A stretch of DNA of 64,000 nucleotides from Pseudomonadales bacterium (GTDB taxonomy: Bacteria > Pseudomonadota > Gammaproteobacteria > Pseudomonadales > Azotimanducaceae), in assembly GCA_022827905.1 (NCBI GenBank), contig JAJEIQ010000067.1:1-64000 (forward strand). The letters run 5' to 3'. This document shows positions 50,238-60,960 of this stretch, piece after piece (the first letter of the stretch is position 1; every line of letters starts with the position of its first letter). The translations under genes were made by a program, and so were the position numbers. The notes beneath the pieces are model-generated. The model saw nothing but the letters and a program-made list of their open reading frames with translations, had not been told where the DNA came from and did not search any database.

Positions 50238-53200
50238 ATGCGACTTAAGCAGATCAAGCTGGCTGGCTTCAAGTCCTTTGTCGATTCGACAACGGTTCGC
50301 TTCCCCGGCAATCGCTGCGCCGTGGTCGGCCCCAACGGCTGCGGCAAATCCAACATCATTGACGCCGTGCGTTGGGTCATGGGCGAGTCATCCGCCCGCC
50401 AACTGCGTGGCGAGGAACAGGGCGACCTCATTTTCGACGGCGCGGCGAACCGCAAAGCTGCGGGAATCGCCATTGTCGAACTGGTGTTCGACAACTCCGA
50501 TGGCCGCATCGGCGGCGAGTTTGCATCCTACGCGGAGATTGCGATTCGCCGCGAGGTCACTCGAGAGGCCGGCTCCCAGTATTACTTGAACGGCACCCGC
50601 TGCCGGCGGCGCGACATCCAGGACATTTTCCATGGCACTGGGTTTGGGCCGCGCAGCTACTCGATCATCGGACAGGGCATGATCAGCGACTTGGTCAAGG
50701 CTCGCCCGGAGGAGTTGCGCGTCTATCTTGAGGAGGCCGCCGGCATCTCCAAGTACAAGGAACGGCGACGGGAAACCGAGAACCGCATCAAGCACACCCA
50801 GGAGAATCTCGACCGGGTGCAGGACATCCGCGAAGAATTGGCCGGGCAGCTAGCCCGGCTGCAGCGTCAAGCCAAGGCAGCCGAAAGGTATCGAACGCTC
50901 AAGGCTGAGGAGCGTCAATTGAGCGCGGAGTTGCGCGCCATCCAGAACCGCAGCCTCTCGAACCGCTTGGAGGCCATGGATGGCGACATCAACCGCCGGG
51001 ATGCCGCGCTTGAGGGCAAGCGGGCCGAACAGCGACGCATCGAGGCGGAAGTCGAGCAGCTTCGCGCCGATCAGACCAAGGCGGCGGATGCGCTCGCCCA
51101 GACGCAGGGGCAATATTACAAGCTCGGCGCAGACATCGAACGGGATGAGGAGAGCATTCGCTTCCATCGGGAGCGCCTTGAGCAATTGCGCACCGAGCTC
51201 GCCAAGGTGGTGCAGCGTGGCGAGGAGGCGGCCCATCAATTGGGCCTTGACCAGTCGGAAATCGAGACGCTCGACCAGGCCATCGCCGAGTTGGGACCGG
51301 TCGTTGAAGCTGCCGAACAGGCTGACAGCCAGGCGTTGACGGCCTTGCGGGGCTTGGAGGAAGGCTACCAGCAGTGGGAGGCGGACTGGGATGCGTTCAA
51401 TCAACGGGCAGCCCGCCACGAGCGCGATGCTGGCATTCAGGCGGCGCGCATCGATCAGTTCAGCCAAGGCATCGAGCGGATCGAGGCCCGCATGGCCCAA
51501 GTTGAGGATGAGGGGCAGGCGCCCACGGACGGCGGCGAGGTCGATGGTCTGGCCCAACGGATCGAAGCCCTTGACCGGCAGCGCAGCCAGCTCGACGACG
51601 CCACCGGGCGCTGTCTCGCGGAGCACGTAGCCGCGCAGGAGGCGCTTGCGGAACACCAAGAGCAATTGGAGGCCGCGCGCGCCGATGTGCAGAGCCTGCG
51701 CCATGATCTCGCCCGCTTGCAGGCTGTGCAGGAGGCCGCCTTGGGGCGCTCCGATGCGGGCGTTCAGGCGTGGCTTCATGAAAGAGGCCTCGATGGCTCG
51801 GAGCGGCTCGGTGAGACGCTCAGCGTGGTGCCGGGGTGGGAGCACGCGGTGGAAGTGGTATTGGGCGACTTCGTGCAGGCCCTGCGGGTCAACGATTTGG
51901 ACCGCTACACCACCGGGCTGGACGCGCCTGAGGTTGGCCGGCTGGCCTTGGTCGAGGGCCGGCTGGAGGCTGAGAAGGAGAGCGAGTTGCCGAGCCTTGT
52001 CTCCTTGGTGCGGCGCTCCGACTTCAAGCTCGACTCCCTTCTGTATGGCGTGTTTGCGGCCGAATCCGAGTCGGTCGCCCTTCAACACCGGGCTCATCTC
52101 AAGCCGGGTGAGAGCATTGTCACCCGCAACGGCCTGTGGGTGGGCCACGACTGGCTGCGCCACATGCCGAGCGTCGATCAGGATGCCGGCATCATCGAAA
52201 GGGCGCAGGACATGGAAGCCTTGGAACTGCAATTGGTGGAGGCCGATCAGGCGCTTGAAGCCGACAAAGCGGAGGCGGCCGAGGCGCAAGAGCGCATTCG
52301 GGCTTTGGAGGCGGAGCGTGAGCAGTTGCGCCGCCAGACCGATGAGGTGAAGGGCCAGCTCGGCGAACTGAAGGCCGATCACGGCGTGCGAAGGGTGCGG
52401 CTCGAGGAGGCGGTGGCCCGCCGCAATCGATTGCAGCGGGAACGGCAGGAAGCCGCGGACCAACTCGACCAGGAGCGCGAACGCCTTGAGCAGGCACAGG
52501 CCGCGTTGCGGAGTGTGGAGCAGGCCCGCGATGGCGAGGACGAGCTAAGGCGCGCGTTGACTGCCGATAAATCGCGCCTTGCTGCCGATCTGGAGCAGGC
52601 GCGACGCGCAGCCCGGACTGCCCATGATCGGCTCCATGCGTGCCAGACGGAGCATCAGGGGCTGCTGTCGCGCTTGCAGGCCAGCCGAACCGCCCGTCAG
52701 CGCCTGAAGGCTCAAGTTGAGGAGTTGGCCGAACGCCGCCACCGAATTGAACAGGACCAAGTGGCCAGCGAGAACCCGCTGCCTCAGTTGGAGCGCAACT
52801 TGCAGGCGAATCTCCAGAGCCGGGTGGCCGTGGAGGCGCAGCTCGGTGAGTTGCGCCAGCACAGCGGTGTGGTCGATGCCCGCTTGCGCGAGCTCCAAGC
52901 GGAGCGAAACCGCGCTGAACAGGCGGTCAACGACGTTCGCGAAGGCCTTGAGGCGGTTCGCGTGGAGCGCGAGGGGCTGCGGGTGCAGGCCGCTAACCTG
53001 GCCGAGCAGGTCGCTGCTGCCGGCTTCGAGTTGGAAGAGGTTTTGGCACAACTGCCGGAAGAAGCGGCGGAATCGACTTGGGCGGAGCGTCTTGAAGGGT
53101 TGGACCGGCGCATCCGCAGGCTCGGCCCCATCAACTTGGCGGCTATCGACGAATACGATGCGCAATCGGAGCGCAAGGCCCATCTCGATGCTCAACACGA

Positions 53201-53735
53201 GGACTTGAGCAAGGCGCTGGAGACGCTGTTTCAGGCCATCCACAAGATTGACCGGGTGACTCGGGAACGGTTCAAGGACACCTTCGAGCGGGTCAACGCC
53301 CACTTCGGTGAACTGTTCCCGAAAGTGTTCGGCGGCGGGCGCGCCTATCTTGAGCTGACGGGCAAGGACCTGTTGGACACTGGCGTTTCGGTCATGGCGC
53401 GACCGCTTGGAAAGCGCAATGCGAGCGTAAATCTGCTGTCGGGTGGCGAGAAGGCCTTGACCGCGATCGCGCTTATCTTCTCGATCTTCCAACTCAACCC
53501 CAGTCCCGTGTGTCTGCTCGACGAGGTGGATGCGCCACTGGACGATTCCAATGTAGGCCGCTTTGCCGAGTTGATCAGCGACATGTCTCGCGATGTGCAA
53601 TTTGTAGTGGTGACCCACAACAAGCTCACCATGGAGATGGCTGACTACCTCATGGGGGTCACCATGGGCGAGCCGGGCGTGTCGCGAATCGTATCCGTGG
53701 ACGTGGTTGAGGCGGCGGCGATGGCAGCGGCCTAA
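50238..53735 (+). CDS. smc: chromosome segregation protein SMC
   Basis: A full-length 1165-residue SMC ATPase. The N-terminal head has GPNGCGKSNIIDAVRWVMGE (Lys37), coiled coils run from about 170 to 510, the hinge lies near 510-690 (GVQAWLHERGLDG...VEVVLGDFVQALRV), a second coil follows, and the C-terminal head carries the signature LLSGGEKALTAIAL and Walker B CLLDEVDAPLDDSN. It compacts and segregates the chromosome with ScpA and ScpB, which are not here. zipA follows 30 bases later and ligA after it, the usual gammaproteobacterial order. Confidence 0.97.
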   Translation: MRLKQIKLAGFKSFVDSTTVRFPGNRCAVVGPNGCGKSNIIDAVRWVMGESSARQLRGEEQGDLIFDGAANRKAAGIAIVELVFDNSDGRIGGEFASYAEIAIRREVTREAGSQYYLNGTRCRRRDIQDIFHGTGFGPRSYSIIGQGMISDLVKARPEELRVYLEEAAGISKYKERRRETENRIKHTQENLDRVQDIREELAGQLARLQRQAKAAERYRTLKAEERQLSAELRAIQNRSLSNRLEAMDGDINRRDAALEGKRAEQRRIEAEVEQLRADQTKAADALAQTQGQYYKLGADIERDEESIRFHRERLEQLRTELAKVVQRGEEAAHQLGLDQSEIETLDQAIAELGPVVEAAEQADSQALTALRGLEEGYQQWEADWDAFNQRAARHERDAGIQAARIDQFSQGIERIEARMAQVEDEGQAPTDGGEVDGLAQRIEALDRQRSQLDDATGRCLAEHVAAQEALAEHQEQLEAARADVQSLRHDLARLQAVQEAALGRSDAGVQAWLHERGLDGSERLGETLSVVPGWEHAVEVVLGDFVQALRVNDLDRYTTGLDAPEVGRLALVEGRLEAEKESELPSLVSLVRRSDFKLDSLLYGVFAAESESVALQHRAHLKPGESIVTRNGLWVGHDWLRHMPSVDQDAGIIERAQDMEALELQLVEADQALEADKAEAAEAQERIRALEAEREQLRRQTDEVKGQLGELKADHGVRRVRLEEAVARRNRLQRERQEAADQLDQERERLEQAQAALRSVEQARDGEDELRRALTADKSRLAADLEQARRAARTAHDRLHACQTEHQGLLSRLQASRTARQRLKAQVEELAERRHRIEQDQVASENPLPQLERNLQANLQSRVAVEAQLGELRQHSGVVDARLRELQAERNRAEQAVNDVREGLEAVRVEREGLRVQAANLAEQVAAAGFELEEVLAQLPEEAAESTWAERLEGLDRRIRRLGPINLAAIDEYDAQSERKAHLDAQHEDLSKALETLFQAIHKIDRVTRERFKDTFERVNAHFGELFPKVFGGGRAYLELTGKDLLDTGVSVMARPLGKRNASVNLLSGGEKALTAIALIFSIFQLNPSPVCLLDEVDAPLDDSNVGRFAELISDMSRDVQFVVVTHNKLTMEMADYLMGVTMGEPGVSRIVSVDVVEAAAMAAA

Positions 53736-53765
53736 CGGCAAGGCGTGATAAATGAGGATGCTCAC

Positions 53766-54857
53766 ATGGACATGAAAGAGTGGATCATCATTGGCGGCGG
53801 GGCATTGATCGGGCTGATTGTGCTGCACGGCCTGTTTATGGCTTGGTGGCGTGGCCGCGACCCGCTGCGCATGAAGATTCAACCTGGGCTTCTGCCGGAT
53901 GACGTGGATGACGACGATTGGCTGTCCGCTGAACTCCCCAACGGGGGCGCTCGGGTGGTCGCCGTCGATTCGTCGGATGCGGACGCTGAGGATGCGGCAT
54001 CGGCCGTGGCCGATGCCGACGTCCATGCGGACGACGGCATTCCGGTGCTGCTCGAAACCGCCGACCTCCGAAGCGCCGATGGAGCCGGTATGGCATCGGA
54101 TACCGATCTCGCCACCGAAGCCGCGCAATCGGCTGAGAGTCCTTTGCCCGATTTGGCGCCCATCGTGCCTGAACGTCGGTTGCGTTCCCTGCGTGAGGAC
54201 CCGCCAACGCCCTCGACCCGGATCGAAGTGGACCAGGATGCGGACTCCCAGGACGTGGACCGCGCTGGTCTTGAGTCGGATGAGCCGACCTTGGAGGAAG
54301 CGGCGTTGGTGGATTCGGAGTTCGAGGCGATGCCGGAGGCCGCGGCGCAGATGCCTGAATCCGTGACGCCGTTTGATGAATCGGACCGCGGTGCCGAAGC
54401 CGAAGCGGATTCCCGAGGTGCGGATGGCGCCGATGATCTGCTGGTCCTTCATCTCCTCGCGCCCCGAGGTGAGTCCTTCAGTGGCGATGAATTGGTCGGT
54501 GCTCTGCGCGCCCAGGATCTACGGTTTGGCGACATGGACATCTTCCATCGCATCGATGCCGCCACCGGGGAGACCCTCTTCAGTGTGGTCCGTGCCGTCG
54601 AACCGGGGAGCTTCGACTTGACCCACCTCGACGACTGCGCGGCGCCGGGCCTGATTGCGTTTCTCCGATTGTCCGACCTAGGAGATGCGCAAGAGGCCCT
54701 GGAGGACATGATCCACACGGCCGAGGCGATGGCGGACGATTTGGGCGGGGAGTTGCTCGACGAAAACCGCAATCCCTTCACTGCACCGGCGGTTGAAGGC
54801 TACCGCAGTCGAGCCTTGGGCTTCGCTGACCGGCGAGTGCTGCACGGAGCCCGGTAG
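53766..54857 (+). CDS. zipA: cell division protein ZipA
   Basis: A 363-residue divisome protein that anchors FtsZ to the inner membrane. An N-terminal helix (WIIIGGGALIGLIVLHGLFMA) is followed by a long, highly acidic Asp/Glu/Ala-rich linker (residues 40-215), then the ZipA C-terminal domain with LLVLHLLAPRGESFSGDELV and FSVVRAVEPGSFD. The ATG at 53766 has GAGG upstream; 53772 is an alternative. It lies between smc and ligA as in Pseudomonas. The acidic rather than Pro/Gln-rich linker is a lineage feature. Confidence 0.92.
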   Translation: MDMKEWIIIGGGALIGLIVLHGLFMAWWRGRDPLRMKIQPGLLPDDVDDDDWLSAELPNGGARVVAVDSSDADAEDAASAVADADVHADDGIPVLLETADLRSADGAGMASDTDLATEAAQSAESPLPDLAPIVPERRLRSLREDPPTPSTRIEVDQDADSQDVDRAGLESDEPTLEEAALVDSEFEAMPEAAAQMPESVTPFDESDRGAEAEADSRGADGADDLLVLHLLAPRGESFSGDELVGALRAQDLRFGDMDIFHRIDAATGETLFSVVRAVEPGSFDLTHLDDCAAPGLIAFLRLSDLGDAQEALEDMIHTAEAMADDLGGELLDENRNPFTAPAVEGYRSRALGFADRRVLHGAR

Positions 54858-57480
<2,623 letters not shown>

Positions 57481-57493
57481 CCTAGCCGTTCCC

Positions 57494-57517
57494 CGGAGCG
57501 AGGGCGTCCCGCCCTCG
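57494..57517. repeat. REP-like palindrome (inverse copy of 7654/31748)
   Basis: The core GAGGGCGTCCCGCCCTC preceded by CGGAGC is the reverse complement of the units at 7654-7677 and 31748-31771 over 24 bases. It follows the lipoprotein stop by 13 bases and could end its transcript, but there is no T-run. The remaining gap to the tRNA holds a CATAAT at 57591-57596, perhaps part of the tRNA promoter. Confidence 0.65.
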
Positions 57518-57613
57518 AACTGGCCACCGGAACCCGCGTTGGACTTAACACCTAGTCGCTGCAGCCAAGCGCCCGTGGTGCGTTGCGGGCATAATGGACC
57601 CACTGAGCGGACG

Positions 57614-57689
57614 GTCCCCATCGTTCAACGGCTAGGACATCAGGCTTTCATCCTGAAGACGGCGGGTTCGATTCCCCCTGGGGACGCCA
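57614..57689 (+). tRNA. tRNA-Glu (anticodon UUC)
   Basis: 76 bases. The acceptor stem GTCCCCA pairs with TGGGGAC, and the anticodon arm TCAGG-CTTTCAT-CCTGA carries TTC. The T arm GGCGGGTTCGATTCCCCC-type loop is present and CCA is encoded. The sequence resembles E. coli tRNA-Glu at both ends. The convergent PQQ-type dehydrogenase frame overlaps its 3' half. Confidence 0.95.
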
Positions 57690-58811
57690 TCTTTCCGGTT
57701 GATTCCAAGTCACTTGGTAGATGGCACCTTGTTGGTCATCGGATATCAGTAAGCTGCCGTCGGGAGCGGCGAGGACATCCACGGGGCGTCCCCACTGGCG
57801 CTCGCCCTCCAGCCAGCCGGTGATGAAGGGTGCGTAGCGGAGTTCGCCGTCCTCGAAAGTCACGACGCTGACGCGGTAGCCGACCTTGGCGGAGCGGTTC
57901 CAAGAGCCGTGTTCGGCGATGAACAGCGCTCCGCGATAGGGGGGCGGAAACCGATCGTGGGTGTGGAAGTCCAAGCCGAGCGCGGCCGCGTGGGCTTGGA
58001 TTTCCAGCCTCGGGAGCGTGAACTTCAAACCCGGTGCATCGTTGCCGAACCTGGGGTCCGGGATGTCGCTGCCGTGGAGGAAGGGGTAGCCGAAGTGCTG
58101 GCCCGGCGCGCTGGCGACGTTGATCTCCTCCGGCGGGACGTCATCGCCCATGAGGTCGCGGCCGTTGTCGCTGAACCAAAGTTCGCCGGTGGTTGGGTGC
58201 CAGGCGAAGCCCACAGTGTTGCGAATGCCGCTGGCATAGATGGTGGTCGCCCCGGTGTTCGGATCCATGCGCAGCAGGGCGGCAAATCGGGGATCCTCGG
58301 AGAGGCAGATGTTGCAGGGTGCGCCCACCGGAACGTAAAGCTGTCCATCCGGCCCGAACTTGATGTACTTCCACCCGTGGTGGGTTTTGTCCGGCAGTTG
58401 GTCCGTCACGACGTCGTAGGGTGCCAAGCCTTCGCTGTCAGCCATCCAAGCGGCGATGCGCGGAAATCGAAGCACTCGGCTCACTTCAGCCACATAGAGG
58501 TCGCCGCCGGCGATGGCCACCCCGTTTGGCATCTTCAAGCCCTTGGCAAGGGTGCGCACTTTGGGCGGCTGGCTAGTCAGGGCGTTGGGGATGGCGTACA
58601 CATGCCCTCGGCGGCGAGTGCCGACGAACAGGGCGCCGTTCGGTGCGAGGGCCATTTGCCGCGCATCGGGAACGTCTAGGGTGAGGGCGCGGATCGAAAA
58701 CCCCTCGGGCAGCCGCAGCCGCGATAGGTCCGCACCCTCGGCTGGCATCGACGCCATCGCGAAAAGTGCCAGAACTGCTGGTAGCGGGCGGAGGTAGCGG
58801 ACGCGTAACAT
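57648..58811 (-). CDS. PQQ-dependent sugar dehydrogenase-like protein
   Basis: A six-bladed propeller of about 387 residues, of the soluble glucose/sorbosone dehydrogenase group, which uses PQQ to oxidise sugars in the periplasm. MLRVRYLRPLPAVLALFAMASMPAEGAD is a signal peptide. Propeller motifs include FVGTRRRGHVYAIP, HHGWKYIKFGPDGQLYVPVG, GIRNTVGFAWHPTTGELWFSDNGRD and FIAEHGSWNRS. The ATG at 58811 gives a better signal peptide than 58820. The last 14 residues are read from the antisense strand of tRNA-Glu because no stop occurs earlier. It diverges from dinG with only 7 bases between starts. Confidence 0.87.
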   Translation of the reverse strand: MLRVRYLRPLPAVLALFAMASMPAEGADLSRLRLPEGFSIRALTLDVPDARQMALAPNGALFVGTRRRGHVYAIPNALTSQPPKVRTLAKGLKMPNGVAIAGGDLYVAEVSRVLRFPRIAAWMADSEGLAPYDVVTDQLPDKTHHGWKYIKFGPDGQLYVPVGAPCNICLSEDPRFAALLRMDPNTGATTIYASGIRNTVGFAWHPTTGELWFSDNGRDLMGDDVPPEEINVASAPGQHFGYPFLHGSDIPDPRFGNDAPGLKFTLPRLEIQAHAAALGLDFHTHDRFPPPYRGALFIAEHGSWNRSAKVGYRVSVVTFEDGELRYAPFITGWLEGERQWGRPVDVLAAPDGSLLISDDQQGAIYQVTWNQPERWRPQGESNPPSSG

Positions 58812-58818
58812 TTGTCCC

Positions 58819-60960
58819 ATGAGTGCCTTGACCGATGAATTGAAGGCGCGGATTCAGGACGCCTACAGCGCTTGGCTTGAGTCGCGGGGCTTTCGCGCCC
58901 GGCGTGGGCAGCGGGAAATGATAGCCCACATCGCCCGTGCCTGCGTTGGCGAGCCGCCGCGCCTGGTCGCCATCGAAGCGGGCACCGGCACCGGCAAGAC
59001 CGTGGCCTACTGCCTGGCCGCCATCCCCATCGCCCAGGCGCTGGAGAAGACCTTGGTGATCGCCAGCGCCACGGTGGCCCTGCAGGAGCAGATCGTCGAG
59101 CGGGACCTGCCGGACTTGGCCGAGGGGTCCGGCCTCGAATTCGACTTCGTCCTGGCCAAAGGCCGAGGCCGCTACCTGTGCGTGAAGCGTCTGGATCAAA
59201 TTCTGAACGGCGAGAAGCAACAGGAACTGGGGCTTTCCGACGCTGCTATCGTGGACCACAGCTTGGTTTGGCGGCAGATGCTGCGCGACTTCGGCAACGG
59301 CCGCTGGAACGGCGAGCTCGACACTTGGGAGGCGGGCGTCGAGGACGCGGCTTGGCGCAGCGTGACCACCGACCATCGGGGTTGCGCCAATCGCAAGTGC
59401 AGCTTCTATGCCCAATGCCCGTTCTTCAAGGCCCGCCATGCCTTGGGCGACGCCGACGTGATCGTCGCCAACCACGACCTGTTGCTGACGGACTACGCCT
59501 TCGGCGGGGGCGTGGTGCTGCCCGCCCCGGAGTCGTCCATCCTCGTCATCGATGAGGCCCATCACCTGCCGGACAAGACCCAGCGCCACTTCGCCCTCAG
59601 CGCGCGCCTCGGCGCCACGGGCGCTTGGGCGGATCAAGTCAACGCCTTGGCCGGCACGTTGGCCCAGCGCATGGGGCGTCCGGCGGAACTGGAGCGCATC
59701 GCCAAGGGCTTGGCGCCGGAGTGCGAGGCGCTCAAGGCGGGGATGGAGACCTTGGGCGTGGCGGCGGGGCACCTGCCGTTCGCCGACCGCTTTGGAGGCG
59801 GGGATGGGCCGTCGGAAGTCTGCCGCTTCCCCCACGGCCAAGTCGATTCCGGCCTCGTCGAAGCGGCGGGTCTGGCCGCCGCCCCGCTGGCGCGAATCGA
59901 TGCCGCCTTGGGGGAAGTTCAGGATTTGCTGCGCAAGGCGATGGATGGCGACTTGGATTGGCCGAACCTGATCGATGCGGAGGATTGGCTGGCGCCGGTC
60001 GGTCAGGCGGCGGCGCGGGCCGCGGCGGTGCGGGCCTTGCTCGAAGACTATGCGCAGGCTTCCGACGGGGCGGCTACCCAAGGCCGAATGGCGCGCTGGG
60101 CGGGCCGCTCGGAGCAGGACGTGGACTTGGTGAGCTCCCCCATCGAGCCGGGCCAACTGCTGGACGAACACCTTTGGTCGCGCTGCCATGCCGGGGTGGC
60201 CACGTCCGCCACCCTGACAGCCTTGGGTCGATTTGAGCGCTTTTTTGAGCGCGCCGGTCTTGGCGAAGCCCAAGGCGTCAAGATTTCCAGCCCCTTCGAC
60301 TACCCAAACATCGCCGTGCTGTCGGTGCCGCAAATGGACGCCGATCCGAAGGATGTAGAGCGGCACACCGAGGAGGTTGCCGCTCTGCTGCCGGAGCTGC
60401 TGGCCTTGGAGCCAAGCGCCTTGGTGCTGTTCACTTCCTGGCGGCAAATGAATGCGGTGCGCGACGCCTTAGCCGATCACGCGGTCATGGATGCCGCGCA
60501 GTTTCAGGGCGAGCGCTCCAAGCAGGCGCTGCTCAAGCGCCACCTGCGGCGGGTTGATGCGGGAGAGCCCAGCTACCTGATTGGCCTCGCCAGCTTTGCC
60601 GAAGGCGTGGACCTGCCCGGCGACTACTGCCGCCACGTTATCGTCGTCAAGTTGCCCTTCGCGGTGCCCGACGATCCGGTGGACCAGGCCATCGCCGAAT
60701 TGGCGGAGTCCCAAGGGCGCAACCCCTTCATGGAGATCACGGTGCCCGACGCCGCCCTGAAGCTCGTGCAGGCCTGTGGCCGCCTGATCCGCGACGACGA
60801 CGACCATGGCCGCATCACCCTGCTCGACAAGCGGGTGCTCACCAAGCGCTACGGCCGGGCCCTGCTCGACTCCTTGCCGCCGTTCCGGCGGGAGTTCGGG
60901 GAACAGGCTTCAACCAAGTCAGGTCCTCGATCAGTTCCCCTTGGACGGGAGGCTCAGTGA
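58819..60960 (+). CDS. dinG: ATP-dependent DNA helicase DinG
   Basis: A 713-residue XPD-like iron-sulfur helicase, almost the length of E. coli DinG. Walker A is EAGTGTGKT (Lys60), the four Fe-S cysteines are in YLCVKR and GCANRKCSFYAQCPF, the DEAH box is VIDEAHHLP, and motif VI is QACGRLIRDDDDHG. It unwinds 5' to 3', including R-loops and D-loops, supporting repair and replication restart. In E. coli dinG is SOS-regulated, but no LexA box was seen just upstream here. Its last 122 bases overlap the convergent M16 protease gene. Confidence 0.93.
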   Translation: MSALTDELKARIQDAYSAWLESRGFRARRGQREMIAHIARACVGEPPRLVAIEAGTGTGKTVAYCLAAIPIAQALEKTLVIASATVALQEQIVERDLPDLAEGSGLEFDFVLAKGRGRYLCVKRLDQILNGEKQQELGLSDAAIVDHSLVWRQMLRDFGNGRWNGELDTWEAGVEDAAWRSVTTDHRGCANRKCSFYAQCPFFKARHALGDADVIVANHDLLLTDYAFGGGVVLPAPESSILVIDEAHHLPDKTQRHFALSARLGATGAWADQVNALAGTLAQRMGRPAELERIAKGLAPECEALKAGMETLGVAAGHLPFADRFGGGDGPSEVCRFPHGQVDSGLVEAAGLAAAPLARIDAALGEVQDLLRKAMDGDLDWPNLIDAEDWLAPVGQAAARAAAVRALLEDYAQASDGAATQGRMARWAGRSEQDVDLVSSPIEPGQLLDEHLWSRCHAGVATSATLTALGRFERFFERAGLGEAQGVKISSPFDYPNIAVLSVPQMDADPKDVERHTEEVAALLPELLALEPSALVLFTSWRQMNAVRDALADHAVMDAAQFQGERSKQALLKRHLRRVDAGEPSYLIGLASFAEGVDLPGDYCRHVIVVKLPFAVPDDPVDQAIAELAESQGRNPFMEITVPDAALKLVQACGRLIRDDDDHGRITLLDKRVLTKRYGRALLDSLPPFRREFGEQASTKSGPRSVPLGREAQ

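Noticed and set aside
52545-54452. Open frame of 635 codons on the minus strand opposite smc/zipA
   Set aside because: Composition effect of a GC-rich genome; opposite strand of two certain genes, with no family motif.
58573-60447. Open frame of 624 codons opposite dinG
   Set aside because: Shadow of the helicase gene; low-complexity Arg/Gln/Gly-rich translation.
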